A stretch of 64,000 nt of DNA from Microbispora hainanensis. GTDB lineage: Bacteria; Actinomycetota; Actinomycetes; Streptosporangiales; Streptosporangiaceae. Location: assembly GCF_006874475.1 (NCBI RefSeq), contig NZ_VIRM01000016.1:1-64000 (forward strand), written 5' to 3'. Below the pieces are notes generated by a model. It was not told where the DNA came from, did not search any database, and saw nothing but the letters and a program-made list of their open reading frames with translations. The translations under genes and the position numbers were made by a program. Shown piece by piece: positions 7,612 through 16,754 of this stretch (positions within the stretch are counted from its first letter, which is position 1; each line of letters opens with the position of its first letter).

Positions 7612-8439
7612 TCAGGCCTTGTTGTACGCCTCCAGGACCTCCTGGGGGTCGCCTTCCATTCTGATCTTTCCCTTGTGCAACCAGATCACCCGGTTGCACG
7701 TCTCCTCGATCACGTCGAGGTTGTGGGCGACCAGGAAGACCGTGCCGGCGGCGTCGCGCATCTGCTTGATGCGCTGCTGGCTCTTCTTCTTGAACTCGCG
7801 GTCACCCGTCGCGAGGGCCTCGTCGATGAGCAGCACGTCGTGCGTCTTGGCCGAGGAGATGGCGAAGCGCAGCCGCGCACCCATGCCCGACGAGTACGTC
7901 GACATGGGGAACTGGACGAAGTCTCCGATGCCGGAGAAGTCGACGATCTCGTCGTACTTCTCGCGCACCTCGCTCGGCGTCATGCCCATCGCGTAGCAGC
8001 CGAGGATGATGTTGCGCTCGCCCGTCAGCTCCTTCATGAGGGCCGCGTTGACGCCGAGGAGGGACGGCTGGCCGTTGGTGTAGACGGCGCCCTTGTGCGG
8101 GGGCAGGAGGCCCGCGATCGCGCGCAGCAGCGTCGACTTGCCCGAGCCGTTGCGGCCGATGATGCCGATGGCGTCGCCGTGGTGGGCGACGAAGCTCACG
8201 CCCTTGACGGCGTGGACCTCCTTCATCTGCGGCCGGCCCTGCCGCCGCAGCATGCGCATGAGCGCGCTGGCCGCGTTGCCCTTCTCGGCGTCGCTGGCCG
8301 AGCCGTACACCTTGTAGACGATGTGGAGGTCGTCGACGATGACGGTCGGGGTCCCGGCCTTGGGGTTCTGCGTCTCGTGGTTCTGCGTCTCAGAAGTTTG
8401 GGGCGCCACCTGCGACAGCTCCTTGGTCAGCTCAGCCAC
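7612..8439 (-). CDS. ABC-2 exporter ATPase, TagH/Wzt type
   Basis: ATP-binding subunit of a cell-surface polymer exporter (teichoic acid or polysaccharide class). A Pro/Thr/Gln-rich leader of ~30 residues precedes one ABC domain. Walker A is [14 protein letters not shown], the signature is [12 protein letters not shown], and Walker B is [14 protein letters not shown]. The GMGARL signature and the DEALATGD sequence are characteristic of the TagH/KpsT/RfbE branch. It lacks the long carbohydrate-binding C-terminal domain found in some Wzt proteins. Its GTG start overlaps the end of the permease gene by 8 nt, so the two should be translationally coupled. Confidence 0.93.
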   Translation of the reverse strand: MAELTKELSQVAPQTSETQNHETQNPKAGTPTVIVDDLHIVYKVYGSASDAEKGNAASALMRMLRRQGRPQMKEVHAVKGVSFVAHHGDAIGIIGRNGSGKSTLLRAIAGLLPPHKGAVYTNGQPSLLGVNAALMKELTGERNIILGCYAMGMTPSEVREKYDEIVDFSGIGDFVQFPMSTYSSGMGARLRFAISSAKTHDVLLIDEALATGDREFKKKSQQRIKQMRDAAGTVFLVAHNLDVIEETCNRVIWLHKGKIRMEGDPQEVLEAYNKA

Positions 8440-9337
8440 GGCCGTACCTCTCCTCGGCCCGCCAGAAGTACCAGAAGCCGACGATCAGCGCGAACACTGC
8501 CCAGAATATGCATGTCACCCACGCCCAGCGCTCGGGGAACCGCTGGTAGATCAGCAGATCGCGCATGAACTCGATGTACGCGGCGGCCGGGTTGAACTCC
8601 AGTGCCCACCTGAGGAAGTCCGGCAGGTCCTTGGTGCGGTCGTCGATCGCGTAGAAGACGCCGGAGGCGTACAGCCAGGTGCGCGTGATGAACGGCAGGA
8701 GCTGGTTCATGTCCCGCATGAACGCGCCGAGGCGGGCCATGAACATGCCGGTGCCGATGTTGAAGACGAGCTGCATGAGCAGCACGACGGGGATCAGCAG
8801 CCAGAGCCAGCTCACCGGCTCTCCGGTGACGAGCACCAGGAGGACGAGCACGACCATGGAGTAGCCGAGCTGCTGGAGCTCCTGGATGACGTACGCCAGC
8901 GGGAGGGCGGCCCGGGGGAAGTGCAGCGCCCGGATGAGGGACAGGTTCGACGAGATGGACTTGGCCCCGCTGATCACCGTGCGCTGGGTGAAGGTGAATA
9001 CCATGACGCCGGTGATGAGGAAGGCGGGGTAGTTCTCGATCTTCTTGCTCTGCCCGAGGATGACGCCGAACATCAGCCAGTACACCGCGGCGTTGAGCAG
9101 CGGGGTCAGCACCTGCCAGAGCTGGCCGAGCATCGACTCGGAATACTTGGAGACGTTGCGCGAGGTGGCGTACGTGAGGATGAAGTGCCGCCGGTCCCAC
9201 AGTTGGCGCAGGTAGGCGGGCATGCTGGGGCGTGCGATGGCGCGTCGTAGTCCGTGACGCTCGGCAAGCGCGGCCAGCGACTCCGGGGCTCGGCCGCCAC
9301 CCTGGGCCTCCGCGAGCGCGGATTCCGGCTGGCTCAT
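8432..9337 (-). CDS. ABC-2 exporter permease, TagG/Wzm type
   Basis: Membrane subunit partnering the adjacent ATPase. The 301-residue product has six likely membrane segments (among them AAVYWLMFGVILG, YPAFLITGVMVFTFT, YSMVVLVLLVLVTG, WLWLLIPVVLLMQLVF and WVTCIFWAVFALIVGFW) and the ABC2_membrane features: an N-terminal amphipathic helix, SESMLGQLWQVLTPLL, and a final short charged tail. ATG 9337 is chosen because TAGAGT lies 7 nt upstream (leaderless); an open frame extends further but would add an uncharacteristic 64-residue leader. The substrate is unknown: no glycosyltransferase or tag genes are in the window. Confidence 0.92.
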   Translation of the reverse strand: MSQPESALAEAQGGGRAPESLAALAERHGLRRAIARPSMPAYLRQLWDRRHFILTYATSRNVSKYSESMLGQLWQVLTPLLNAAVYWLMFGVILGQSKKIENYPAFLITGVMVFTFTQRTVISGAKSISSNLSLIRALHFPRAALPLAYVIQELQQLGYSMVVLVLLVLVTGEPVSWLWLLIPVVLLMQLVFNIGTGMFMARLGAFMRDMNQLLPFITRTWLYASGVFYAIDDRTKDLPDFLRWALEFNPAAAYIEFMRDLLIYQRFPERWAWVTCIFWAVFALIVGFWYFWRAEERYGRG

Positions 9338-9344
9338 GGCATGG

Positions 9345-9350
9345 ACTCTA
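9345..9350 (-). promoter_or_regulatory. Exporter operon -10 box (leaderless)
   Basis: TAGAGT on the minus strand, 7 nt before the permease ATG at 9337. Confidence 0.6.
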
Positions 9351-9730
9351 TTGGATGGAGGTCGGTGGGACGGCTGTCGCACCGAACGTGGCTGCGACTG
9401 GTCAAAGGTAGCCCAGGACATCTTGATCTGGGGACCGGGGCACGGGGTGTCGCCCCTGTCCTCGATCAAAGGACTGGCGTTCTGTTGGTATATGTACCCT
9501 AAAGGGGAGTTTGATGCCGTGTTGGGCATTTAAGGTTGGGCTCGCAGGATTGTGTGTGACGCCCGACTGCCGCACGTGTGACCGAACTGCAACGTGCTGG
9601 AGACTCCTCTGGTGCGTCCGGTAAGGGATGCTCCGGACGACTGGCAGGACGTCAGCTGGTTTGACGATGCCCGGCAAACCGGGTGCCGACCAGCGCGAAC
9701 GCCCATCCTTAGAGGGAGGACCAATCCACT
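9351..9730. other. Divergent intergenic region, exporter / peptide importer
   Basis: About 380 nt of non-coding DNA with a less GC-rich centre (9480-9560), a CCCGG-CAAA-CCGGG hairpin near 9670 and a good ribosome site (AGAGGGAGG) before the start at 9731. A promoter for the importer must lie here; TTGGGC near 9522 with CAGGAT 17 nt later is one weak candidate. Confidence 0.4.
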
Positions 9731-11416
9731 ATGCGCGTGACTAAGGGCGCGAAGATCGCCACCGGCACCGCGCTGCTTGCGCTCGGCGTCGCCGCGTGCG
9801 GCGGGGGCGGCGGCTCCAGTAGCGGCGGCGGGGACAACCCCCGGGCCGCGACCGGGACCGTCTACATCCGCGGTTGTGAGCCGCAGACCGGCTTCGTCCC
9901 CGGAAACATCAACGAGACCTGCGGTGGCACGATCAACGACTTCGTGTACAGCCGTCTCGTCAAGTACAACTCGGACACGGCCGCTCCCGAGCTCGACCAG
10001 GCGGAGTCGATCGAGACCACCGACAACAAGGTGTGGACGATCAAGCTCAAGCCCGGCCTGAAGTGGACCGACGGCACGCCGGTCACGGCGAAGAACTACG
10101 TCGACGCCTGGAACTACACGGCGTACTCGCCGAACGCGCAGCTCGGCAGCTTCTGGTTCGGTGACATCGTCGGCTTCGACAAGGTCAACACGGCCGACCC
10201 CGACGGCCCCGACGGCCCGAAGGAGGCCCCCAAGCCGGAGACCGACAAGCTGGAGGGCCTGGAGGTCGTCGACGACCTCACCTTCAAGGTCACGCTGACC
10301 GCGCCCGTCGCCGTCTTCCGCACCAAGCTGGGCTACTCGACCTTCTCGGCGCTGCCCGACGCCTTCTTCAAGGACCCGAAGGGCTTCGCGCAGAAGCCGG
10401 TCACCAACGGTCCCTTCAAGTTCGTGCAGTGGGACCACAACTCGCAGATCATCGTCGAGGCTAACCCCGACTACCCCGGGCCGGAGAAGCCCAAGGTCAA
10501 GAAGATCGTCTACAAGATGTACAAGGACGACAACGCGGCCTACGCGGACCTGGTCTCCAACAACCTCGACTTCACCGAGCTGATCCCGCCGTCGGCGCTC
10601 GCCGGCGACAAGTGGAAGACCGACCTCGGCGACCGCGCGATCGACGGCCAGCAGGGCGTCATCCAGACGGTCACCTTCCCGCTGTACGACAAGGAGTTCG
10701 GCGGCAACGCGGACTTCCGCAAGGCCGTGTCGTACGCGATCGACCGGAAGACGATCACCGACAAGATCTTCAACAAGGGCCGCGTGCCGATCAACGGCTG
10801 GGTCTCCCCGATCGTCGAGGGCTTCAAGGACGGGGCCTGCGGCGACCTGTGCACCTACGACCCCGCCAAGGCGAAGGAGTACCTCGCCAAGGCCAAGGCC
10901 GAGGGCTACACCCCGCCGGCCGAGTTCCCGATCTGGTCCAACGCCGACGGCACTCACAAGGAGTGGATCGAGGCCACGGTCAACAGCATCAACCAGGCCT
11001 TCGGCGCCGACTCCGGCGTGAAGTTCGTGCACAAGGACATGCCCACCTTCGCCGAGCTGCGTGACACCATCACCCAGCACAAGATCAAGGGCGCGTTCCG
11101 CACCGGCTGGCAGATGGACTACCCGCACATCGAGAACTTCCTGAACCCGCTGTACAAGACCGGCGCCTCCTCCAACGACGGTCTCTACAGCAACAAGGCG
11201 CTCGACGCGAAGCTTCACGAGGCCGACACCGCCACCGATCCCGCTCAGGCCAACGCCCTCTACCAGGAGGCCGAGGCTATGCTGCAGCAGGACATGCCCG
11301 CTATTCCGCTGTGGTCGTACGGCCTGCAGGCCGGCACCTCCAAGTGGGTGACCGGCGTGAAGGTCACTCCCTTCGGTGTGCTCGACCCGCTGTCGATCGC
11401 GATCAAGGAAGCGTAG
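9731..11416 (+). CDS. Peptide/nickel-type ABC transporter substrate-binding lipoprotein
   Basis: Extracytoplasmic solute receptor of family 5 (OppA/DppA/NikA), 561 aa. The signal peptide ends in a lipobox (LGVAAC, Cys23), followed by a Gly/Ser linker, so the protein is lipid-anchored. SBP_bac_5 features include WTIKLKPGLKWTDGTPVTA, NGPFKFVQWDHN, FRKAVSYAIDR and, near the end, the QDMPAIPLWSY segment. AGGGAGGACC provides the ribosome site. First gene of the 9.7-15.5 kb importer operon, 134 nt ahead of the first permease, which is usual for an abundant receptor. The ligand (oligopeptide is the default guess) cannot be read from sequence. Confidence 0.95.
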   Translation: MRVTKGAKIATGTALLALGVAACGGGGGSSSGGGDNPRAATGTVYIRGCEPQTGFVPGNINETCGGTINDFVYSRLVKYNSDTAAPELDQAESIETTDNKVWTIKLKPGLKWTDGTPVTAKNYVDAWNYTAYSPNAQLGSFWFGDIVGFDKVNTADPDGPDGPKEAPKPETDKLEGLEVVDDLTFKVTLTAPVAVFRTKLGYSTFSALPDAFFKDPKGFAQKPVTNGPFKFVQWDHNSQIIVEANPDYPGPEKPKVKKIVYKMYKDDNAAYADLVSNNLDFTELIPPSALAGDKWKTDLGDRAIDGQQGVIQTVTFPLYDKEFGGNADFRKAVSYAIDRKTITDKIFNKGRVPINGWVSPIVEGFKDGACGDLCTYDPAKAKEYLAKAKAEGYTPPAEFPIWSNADGTHKEWIEATVNSINQAFGADSGVKFVHKDMPTFAELRDTITQHKIKGAFRTGWQMDYPHIENFLNPLYKTGASSNDGLYSNKALDAKLHEADTATDPAQANALYQEAEAMLQQDMPAIPLWSYGLQAGTSKWVTGVKVTPFGVLDPLSIAIKEA

Positions 11417-11550
11417 GACAGCTCGTAGGTGAACCCCCCGAGGCCGGTTCCCCCACCCGGGGCCGGCCTCGTGGGCTGTCCATTCGCGACTTCCCGTGTT
11501 GACCCACGGGGGGCGCATGTACGACCTTTAGCGTCAGATCGGAGGTGCGC

Positions 11551-12477
11551 ATGGGCCGATACGCGATCCGGCGCCTGCTGCAACTCGTGCCCGTCGTGCT
11601 GGGCACGACCTTCATCATCAACTACATGGTCTGGCAGCTCCCGGGCGACCCGTTCGCCGGGAGATGTGGCCAGCGGCCCTGTCCGGACAGCTATGTCACG
11701 GCCATGCGCGAGCAGTTCGGGCTGGACCAGCCCATCCTGGTGCAGTACTGGAACTTCCTGAAGAACCTGTTCACCGGCAACCTCGGCACCGACTTCAACG
11801 GCGTTTCCGTCGCGACCCAGCTCGGCGACGCCTGGCCGATCACCATCAGGCTCGCGCTGATGGCGGTGCTCTTCGAGGCGATCATCGGAATCGGCGCCGG
11901 CGTCCTGTCGGGGCTCAAGCGCGGCGGCTTCGTCGACAACGTGGTGACGGTCGCCACGCTGATCCTGCTGTCGCTGCCGATCTTCGTCACCGGTTATCTG
12001 CTGCAGTGGATCCTCGGCGTGCAGTTCGGCGTGATCGAGCCGACCGTGTCGGACGCGGCGGCGGTCCCCGAGCTGATCGTCCCCGCGCTCGTGCTGGCCA
12101 GCCTCAACATGGCCTTCACCGCGCGGCTCACCCGTACGAGCATCGTGGAGAACCTGCGCGCCGACTACGTGCGGACGGCCGTGGCCAAGGGCCTGAGCAA
12201 CCGGCGGGTGGTCGGGATCCACCTGCTGCGCAACTCGCTCATCCCGGTGCTGACGTTCCTCGGCACCGAGATCGGCTCGCTGATGTCCGGCGCGATCATC
12301 ACCGAGGGCATCTTCAACATCCACGGCATCGGCGGCCTGCTGTGGCGGGCCATCAACGGCCAGGACTACACGATCGTGGTCCCCGTGGCCACGCTGCTCG
12401 TGCTCGTGTACCTGCTCTCCAACCTGCTCGTCGACCTCCTCTACGGCGTGCTCGACCCGAGGATCCGCTATGAGTGA
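11551..12477 (+). CDS. Peptide ABC importer permease, DppB/OppB type
   Basis: Inner-membrane permease of ~308 residues with six predicted membrane helices. The first (LLQLVPVVLGTTFIINYMVW) is followed by the typical extracytoplasmic loop containing PGDPFAG and a Cys pair (GRCGQRPCPD). The cytoplasmic EAA loop reads YVRTAVAKGLSNRRVVGIHL. ATG 11551 is chosen because GGAGG lies 5 nt upstream; the GTG at 11545 overlaps that site. The 3' end overlaps the next permease gene by 8 nt. Forms a heterodimer with the DppC-type subunit. Confidence 0.94.
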   Translation: MGRYAIRRLLQLVPVVLGTTFIINYMVWQLPGDPFAGRCGQRPCPDSYVTAMREQFGLDQPILVQYWNFLKNLFTGNLGTDFNGVSVATQLGDAWPITIRLALMAVLFEAIIGIGAGVLSGLKRGGFVDNVVTVATLILLSLPIFVTGYLLQWILGVQFGVIEPTVSDAAAVPELIVPALVLASLNMAFTARLTRTSIVENLRADYVRTAVAKGLSNRRVVGIHLLRNSLIPVLTFLGTEIGSLMSGAIITEGIFNIHGIGGLLWRAINGQDYTIVVPVATLLVLVYLLSNLLVDLLYGVLDPRIRYE

Positions 12478-13417
12478 CCCCACCGCGACGCAAGACCTGA
12501 TCAAGGGTGCGGACGATCCGGCCGCGAGCCCGGTCGCGGTCCGGGGCGACAGGCGCAGCCTCTGGCGCGACACGTGGGACATCCTGAAGCGACGCAAGAT
12601 CTTCTGGATCTCGCTCGTGATGCTGATCCTGTTCCTCCTGATGGCGGCGTTCCCGACGCTGTTCACGCACAAGGACCCGGAGTACGCCACGCTCGCCAAG
12701 AGCATGGAGGGGCCGAGCGCGGACGCCTGGTTCGGCTACGACCTGCAGGGGCGGGACGTGTGGGCCAGGACGATCTACGGCGCCCGCACCTCGATCATCG
12801 TGGGTGTGCTGGCCACGCTCGCCACCATCCTGCTCGGCGGTCTGACGGGCGTGCTCGCGGCCTACTTCGGGCGGTGGATCGACGCGGTCGTCTCCCGCGT
12901 CGGCGAGATGTTCCTCGGCCTGCCGTACGTGCTGGGCGCGATCATCATCCTCGGCACCGTCGCGCCGGCCCAGTCGAACCCGGGCAAGGCGATGATCATG
13001 GCGGTCGTGATCGTCGTGCTGGCCCTGCTGGGCTGGCCGATCCTGATGCGCATCGCCCGATCGGCCGTCATCCAGGCCAAGCACCAGGACTACGTGCAGG
13101 CCGCGAGGGCGCTCGGCGCCGGGCCGCTGCGGATCATCTTCCGGCATCTGCTGCCCAACTCGCTGGCGCCGATCCTCGTGTACGCCACGATCACGATCGG
13201 CAGCTACATCGGCGCCGAGGCCACGCTGTCGCTGCTCGGCATCGGCCTGCGCCCGCCGGTCATCTCCTGGGGCATCGCGATCGCCGACCACGCGTCGTAC
13301 ATGCGGACCGGCGCTCACGCGCTGCTGTTCCCCGCGGCGTTCCTGTCCCTGTGCGTGCTGACCTTCGTCATGCTCGGCGAAGCCGTACGCGACGCCCTCG
13401 ACCCGAAGCTTCGATGA
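12470..13417 (+). CDS. Peptide ABC importer permease, DppC/OppC type
   Basis: Second permease subunit, 315 aa. It has a cytoplasmic N-terminal leader of ~45 residues, one helix (IFWISLVMLILFLLMAAFP), an extracytoplasmic region with the OppC_N-type sequence WFGYDLQGRDVWART, then five more helices. The EAA loop is YVQAARALGAGPLRIIFRHL, which docks the ATPases. LSLLGIGLRPPVISWG is a DppC family hallmark. Starts inside the dppB-like stop region (ATGAGTGA overlap), showing coupled translation. Confidence 0.94.
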   Translation: MSDPTATQDLIKGADDPAASPVAVRGDRRSLWRDTWDILKRRKIFWISLVMLILFLLMAAFPTLFTHKDPEYATLAKSMEGPSADAWFGYDLQGRDVWARTIYGARTSIIVGVLATLATILLGGLTGVLAAYFGRWIDAVVSRVGEMFLGLPYVLGAIIILGTVAPAQSNPGKAMIMAVVIVVLALLGWPILMRIARSAVIQAKHQDYVQAARALGAGPLRIIFRHLLPNSLAPILVYATITIGSYIGAEATLSLLGIGLRPPVISWGIAIADHASYMRTGAHALLFPAAFLSLCVLTFVMLGEAVRDALDPKLR

Positions 13418-13430
13418 GGAGGCACAGCGA

Positions 13431-14462
13431 GTGACGGAAGTGCTTTCCGAGCAGGTGGGCAGAGGCTCCCACAGCGGCGCCCTGCTGGAGGTGGACAACC
13501 TCCACGTCGAGTTCCGCACCCGGGCGGGCGTGGCCAAGGCCGTCAACGGCGTGACCTACAGTGTGGACGCCGGCGAGACGCTCGCCGTGCTGGGCGAGTC
13601 GGGTTCGGGCAAGAGCGTCACGGCCCAGACCATCATGGGCATCCTCGACATGCCTCCGGGGAAGATCACCGGCGGTGAGATCCGTTTCCGGGGCGTCGAC
13701 CTGCTCAAGCTGCCCGACGACCAGCGCAGGAAGATCCGTGGAGAGGGCGTCTCCATGGTCTTCCAGGACGCGCTGTCCGCGCTGAACCCGGTCTTCCCGG
13801 TCGGCTGGCAGATCGCCGAGATGTTCCGCATGCACCGCGGCGCGTCGCGGGCGGACGCCAAGAAGAAGGCCATCGAGCTGATGGACCGGGTCAGGATCCC
13901 GGCCGCCAAAGACCGCGTCAACGACTTCCCGCACCAGTTCTCCGGCGGCATGCGCCAGCGCATCATGATCGCCATGGCGATCGCGCTCGACCCGGAGATC
14001 CTGATCGCGGACGAGCCGACCACCGCGCTCGACGTGACCGTCCAGGCACAGATCATGGGTCTGCTCGCGGAGCTGCAGCGCGACAGCAACATGGGCCTGA
14101 TCCTGATCACCCATGACCTCGGCGTCGTCGCCGACGTCGCGGACAAGATCGCGGTCATGTACGGCGGGCGCATCGTCGAGAACGCCCCGGTGCACGACCT
14201 GTACAAGAACCCGGCCCACCCCTACTCCAAGGGGCTGCTGGAGTCCATCCCCAGGGTGGACCACAAGGGCCAGGAGCTCTACGCGATCAAGGGCCTGCCG
14301 CCCAACCTGCTGGAGATGCCGACCGGCTGCGCCTTCCACCCGCGCTGCCCCTACCGGCGGGACAACTGCGTGACCGACGTTCCCCAGCTGTACACGATCA
14401 GTGGCACCCGCGGCAGCGCCTGCCACTACTGGAGGGAGGTCATCGATGAAGGCGAACGCTGA
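13431..14462 (+). CDS. Peptide ABC importer ATPase, DppD/OppD type
   Basis: Cytoplasmic ATPase, 343 aa. Walker A is GESGSGKS (55-62), the signature FSGGMRQRIMIAMAIA, and Walker B ILIADEPTTALDVT, followed by the switch His in LITHDLGVVADVAD. The C-terminal oligopeptide/dipeptide domain carries Cys residues (GCAFHPRCPYRRDNC) that in relatives bind an Fe-S cluster or metal. GTG start with AGGAGG 8 nt upstream. Overlaps the next ATPase gene by 17 nt. Confidence 0.94.
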   Translation: MTEVLSEQVGRGSHSGALLEVDNLHVEFRTRAGVAKAVNGVTYSVDAGETLAVLGESGSGKSVTAQTIMGILDMPPGKITGGEIRFRGVDLLKLPDDQRRKIRGEGVSMVFQDALSALNPVFPVGWQIAEMFRMHRGASRADAKKKAIELMDRVRIPAAKDRVNDFPHQFSGGMRQRIMIAMAIALDPEILIADEPTTALDVTVQAQIMGLLAELQRDSNMGLILITHDLGVVADVADKIAVMYGGRIVENAPVHDLYKNPAHPYSKGLLESIPRVDHKGQELYAIKGLPPNLLEMPTGCAFHPRCPYRRDNCVTDVPQLYTISGTRGSACHYWREVIDEGER

Positions 14463-15462
14463 GTCGATCCTCGAAGTCCGCGACCTCGTCAAGCACTTCC
14501 CGCTCACCCAGGGCGTCGTCGTCAAGCGGCAGATCGGCGCGATCAAGGCCGTCGACGGGGTCTCCTTCGACCTGCACCGGGGCGAGACGCTCGGGATCGT
14601 CGGCGAGTCGGGCTGTGGCAAGTCCACCCTGGCCAAGCTGCTGATGGCGCTGGAGCGGCCCACCTCGGGCTCCGTGCGCGTCCACGGCAGGGACATCACC
14701 ACGGCCAGGGGCGCCGAGCTCAAGCGGATGCGCCGCAACATCCAGATGGTCATGCAGGACCCCTACACCTCGCTGAACCCGCGGATGACCGTCGGCGACA
14801 TCGTGGGGGAGCCGTTCGAGATCCACACGGACGTCGTGCCGAAGGGCGGCCGCCGGCGCCGGGTGCAGGAGCTGCTCGAAGTGGTCGGCCTCAACCCCGA
14901 CCACATCAACCGCTACCCGCACCAGTTCTCCGGCGGCCAGCGTCAGCGCATCGGCATCGCCCGCGGTCTGGCGCTCCAGCCTGAGATCATCATCTGCGAC
15001 GAGCCGGTCTCCGCGCTCGACGTGTCGATCCAGGCCCAGGTCATGAACCTGCTGGAGCGGCTGCAGAACGAGTTCGACCTCGCGTACATCTTCATCGCGC
15101 ACGACCTGTCGGTGGTCCGCCACATCTCCGACCGCGTCGCGGTGATGTACCTCGGCAAGATCGTCGAGCTGGGCAGCGACGCCCAGATCTACGACGGCCC
15201 GACCCACCCGTACACCCAGGCGCTGCTGTCGGCCGTGCCCGTGCCCGACCCCGAGGGCCGGGAGACCCGTCAGCGGATCATCCTGCAGGGCGACCCGCCC
15301 TCGCCGGCCAACCCGCCGTCGGGCTGCCACTTCCGCACGCGGTGCTGGAAGGCGCAGGACATCTGCGCCGAGCAGACGCCCGCGCTGGAGCCGCGCCAGG
15401 GCAGCGGCCACCCCAGCGCCTGCCACTTCGCCGAGGTCCGCGACGTGGTGAACGCCCAGTAG
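14446..15462 (+). CDS. Peptide ABC importer ATPase, DppF/OppF type
   Basis: Second ATPase of the importer, 338 aa. Walker A is GESGCGKSTLA, the signature FSGGQRQRIGIARGLA, and Walker B IIICDEPVSALDVS. It has the Cys-rich C-terminal motif SGCHFRTRCWKAQDIC. ATG 14446 follows GGAGGGAGGT and lies inside the previous gene (17-nt overlap); the frame is open further upstream but has no ribosome site there. Last gene of the operon; a convergent gene follows after 11 nt. Confidence 0.94.
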   Translation: MKANAESILEVRDLVKHFPLTQGVVVKRQIGAIKAVDGVSFDLHRGETLGIVGESGCGKSTLAKLLMALERPTSGSVRVHGRDITTARGAELKRMRRNIQMVMQDPYTSLNPRMTVGDIVGEPFEIHTDVVPKGGRRRRVQELLEVVGLNPDHINRYPHQFSGGQRQRIGIARGLALQPEIIICDEPVSALDVSIQAQVMNLLERLQNEFDLAYIFIAHDLSVVRHISDRVAVMYLGKIVELGSDAQIYDGPTHPYTQALLSAVPVPDPEGRETRQRIILQGDPPSPANPPSGCHFRTRCWKAQDICAEQTPALEPRQGSGHPSACHFAEVRDVVNAQ

Positions 15463-15473
15463 GACCGGCCGGG

Positions 15474-16280
15474 TCAGCGCCCGGGCGACAGCCGTACGTG
15501 CGCGCCCGGGGGCAGACCCAGGCGGTCGGAGGCGTCCCCGGCGTTGATCGCCATCGCGACCAGCCCGGCGGAGTCGGTGAACGCCACCAGGTCGCCGGGC
15601 GGTACGGCGGTGAACGTCTCCCGGTAGGGCACGGCGACCTGGCGGCGCCCGAGCCACACGGCCACGGTGTCGCCGAGCCGCACGCCGATCTCGGCCATGT
15701 CGGTGGCGGTGATCGACAACTGGACGTTGCCGTGCCTGTCCACCGACAGCACCTCGCCCTCGGCCGTGCCGTCCCGCAACCGGCACGTCGGCGCGGGCAG
15801 GGTCACCAGGCGGTCCAGCGGCATCGGCGGCCCCACGTCGGCGACCGCGCGTCCGGTGCACAGGTGGGCGGCCACCGGGGCGAACAGGTCCCGTCCCGGG
15901 AAGGTCGGAGAGACGTTCTCCAGGCACAGGTCCTTGTTCGTGATCTCGTAGGCGGCGTCGGCGCCCCCCGCGGCGCGGACGGCCCACGACAGGATGCCGT
16001 TGTCCGGGCCGAGGAACACCCGTCCCCCCGCCTCCACGGCGACCGGGCGCCGGTTGCCGCCCACCGCGGGGTCGACCACCGCCAGGTGGACGCCCGCCGG
16101 CAGGTAGGGCAGGGTCTGCGCGAGGATGGCCGCGCCGCGGCGTACGTCCCCGGAGGGGACGAGATGGCCCACGTCGATGATCCGAGCCTGCGGGGCGATG
16201 CCCGCGATCACGCCGTGGCATGCGGCGACGTACCCGTCCTCCAGCCCGTAGTCGGTCAGAAGCGTGATTACAGAGCTCAC
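15474..16280 (-). CDS. SAM hydroxide adenosyltransferase (DUF62 family)
   Basis: A 268-residue member of the DUF62 family, related to fluorinase and chlorinase, whose non-halogenating members cleave S-adenosylmethionine with hydroxide to adenosine and methionine. Visible hallmarks are ITLLTDYGLEDGYVA at the N-terminus, VHLAVVDPAVGG and VFLGPDNGILSWAVR in the middle, FPGRDLFAPVAAHL, and a C-terminal beta-barrel with GEVLSVDRHGNVQLSI. It lacks the long insertion loop of fluorinases, so a halogenase role is unlikely. GTG 16280 is preferred (TAGTGT 8 nt upstream); GTG 16292 is an alternative. The 5' end lies back to back with the DUF3263 gene. Confidence 0.88.
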   Translation of the reverse strand: MSSVITLLTDYGLEDGYVAACHGVIAGIAPQARIIDVGHLVPSGDVRRGAAILAQTLPYLPAGVHLAVVDPAVGGNRRPVAVEAGGRVFLGPDNGILSWAVRAAGGADAAYEITNKDLCLENVSPTFPGRDLFAPVAAHLCTGRAVADVGPPMPLDRLVTLPAPTCRLRDGTAEGEVLSVDRHGNVQLSITATDMAEIGVRLGDTVAVWLGRRQVAVPYRETFTAVPPGDLVAFTDSAGLVAMAINAGDASDRLGLPPGAHVRLSPGR

Positions 16281-16386
16281 ATCACGTGACACTACGTCCG
16301 TCCCGCCCGGCCTGAACACCCCGGGTTCGCCTCGCGGGCTTGGCATTACCATGGGACGGGCCCGCGAGCCGATCGAGGAGGAGCCG

Positions 16387-16668
16387 ATGGACACCGAACC
16401 GGCCGGCGGCGACGGGCCGGACCTCTCGGACCGCGACCGCGAGATGCTCGCGTTCGAACGCCAGTGGTGGCGTTACGCGGGTGCCAAGGAACAGGCGATC
16501 AGGGAGGCGTTCGGCATCTCCGCGACCCGGTACTACCAGTTACTCGGGGAGCTCATCGACCGGCCCGAGGCGCTGGAGCACGACCCCATGCTCGTCAAGC
16601 GGCTGCGCCGGATGAGAGCCGGCCGGCGGCGCGACCGCTCGGCCCGCCGCTTCGGATTCCACTCCTAG
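16387..16668 (+). CDS. DUF3263 protein
   Basis: A 93-residue cytoplasmic protein of the actinobacterial DUF3263 family, a small helical protein with a helix-turn-helix-like core. The family pattern is clear: MLAFERQWWRYAGAKEQAIR, then FGISATRYYQLLGELIDRPE and a basic C-terminus (RRMRAGRRRDRSARRFGFHS). The basic tail and HTH-like helices suggest nucleic-acid binding, but no function is established. ATG 16387 has GAGGAGGAG close upstream. The gene diverges from the DUF62 gene. Confidence 0.85.
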   Translation: MDTEPAGGDGPDLSDRDREMLAFERQWWRYAGAKEQAIREAFGISATRYYQLLGELIDRPEALEHDPMLVKRLRRMRAGRRRDRSARRFGFHS

Positions 16669-16754
16669 CTTTCCCTCCCCTTCACGCATGAGCCCCGCTT
16701 CCGGGGCATGAGGCCGTCGAGGCGTACGCACGGAACCCCCTTCGGAGTGAGGCC

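Noticed and set aside
15474..16280. Fluorinase/chlorinase
   Set aside because: Belongs to the same superfamily but lacks the halogenase insertion; the ordinary hydroxide adenosyltransferase is the better call.
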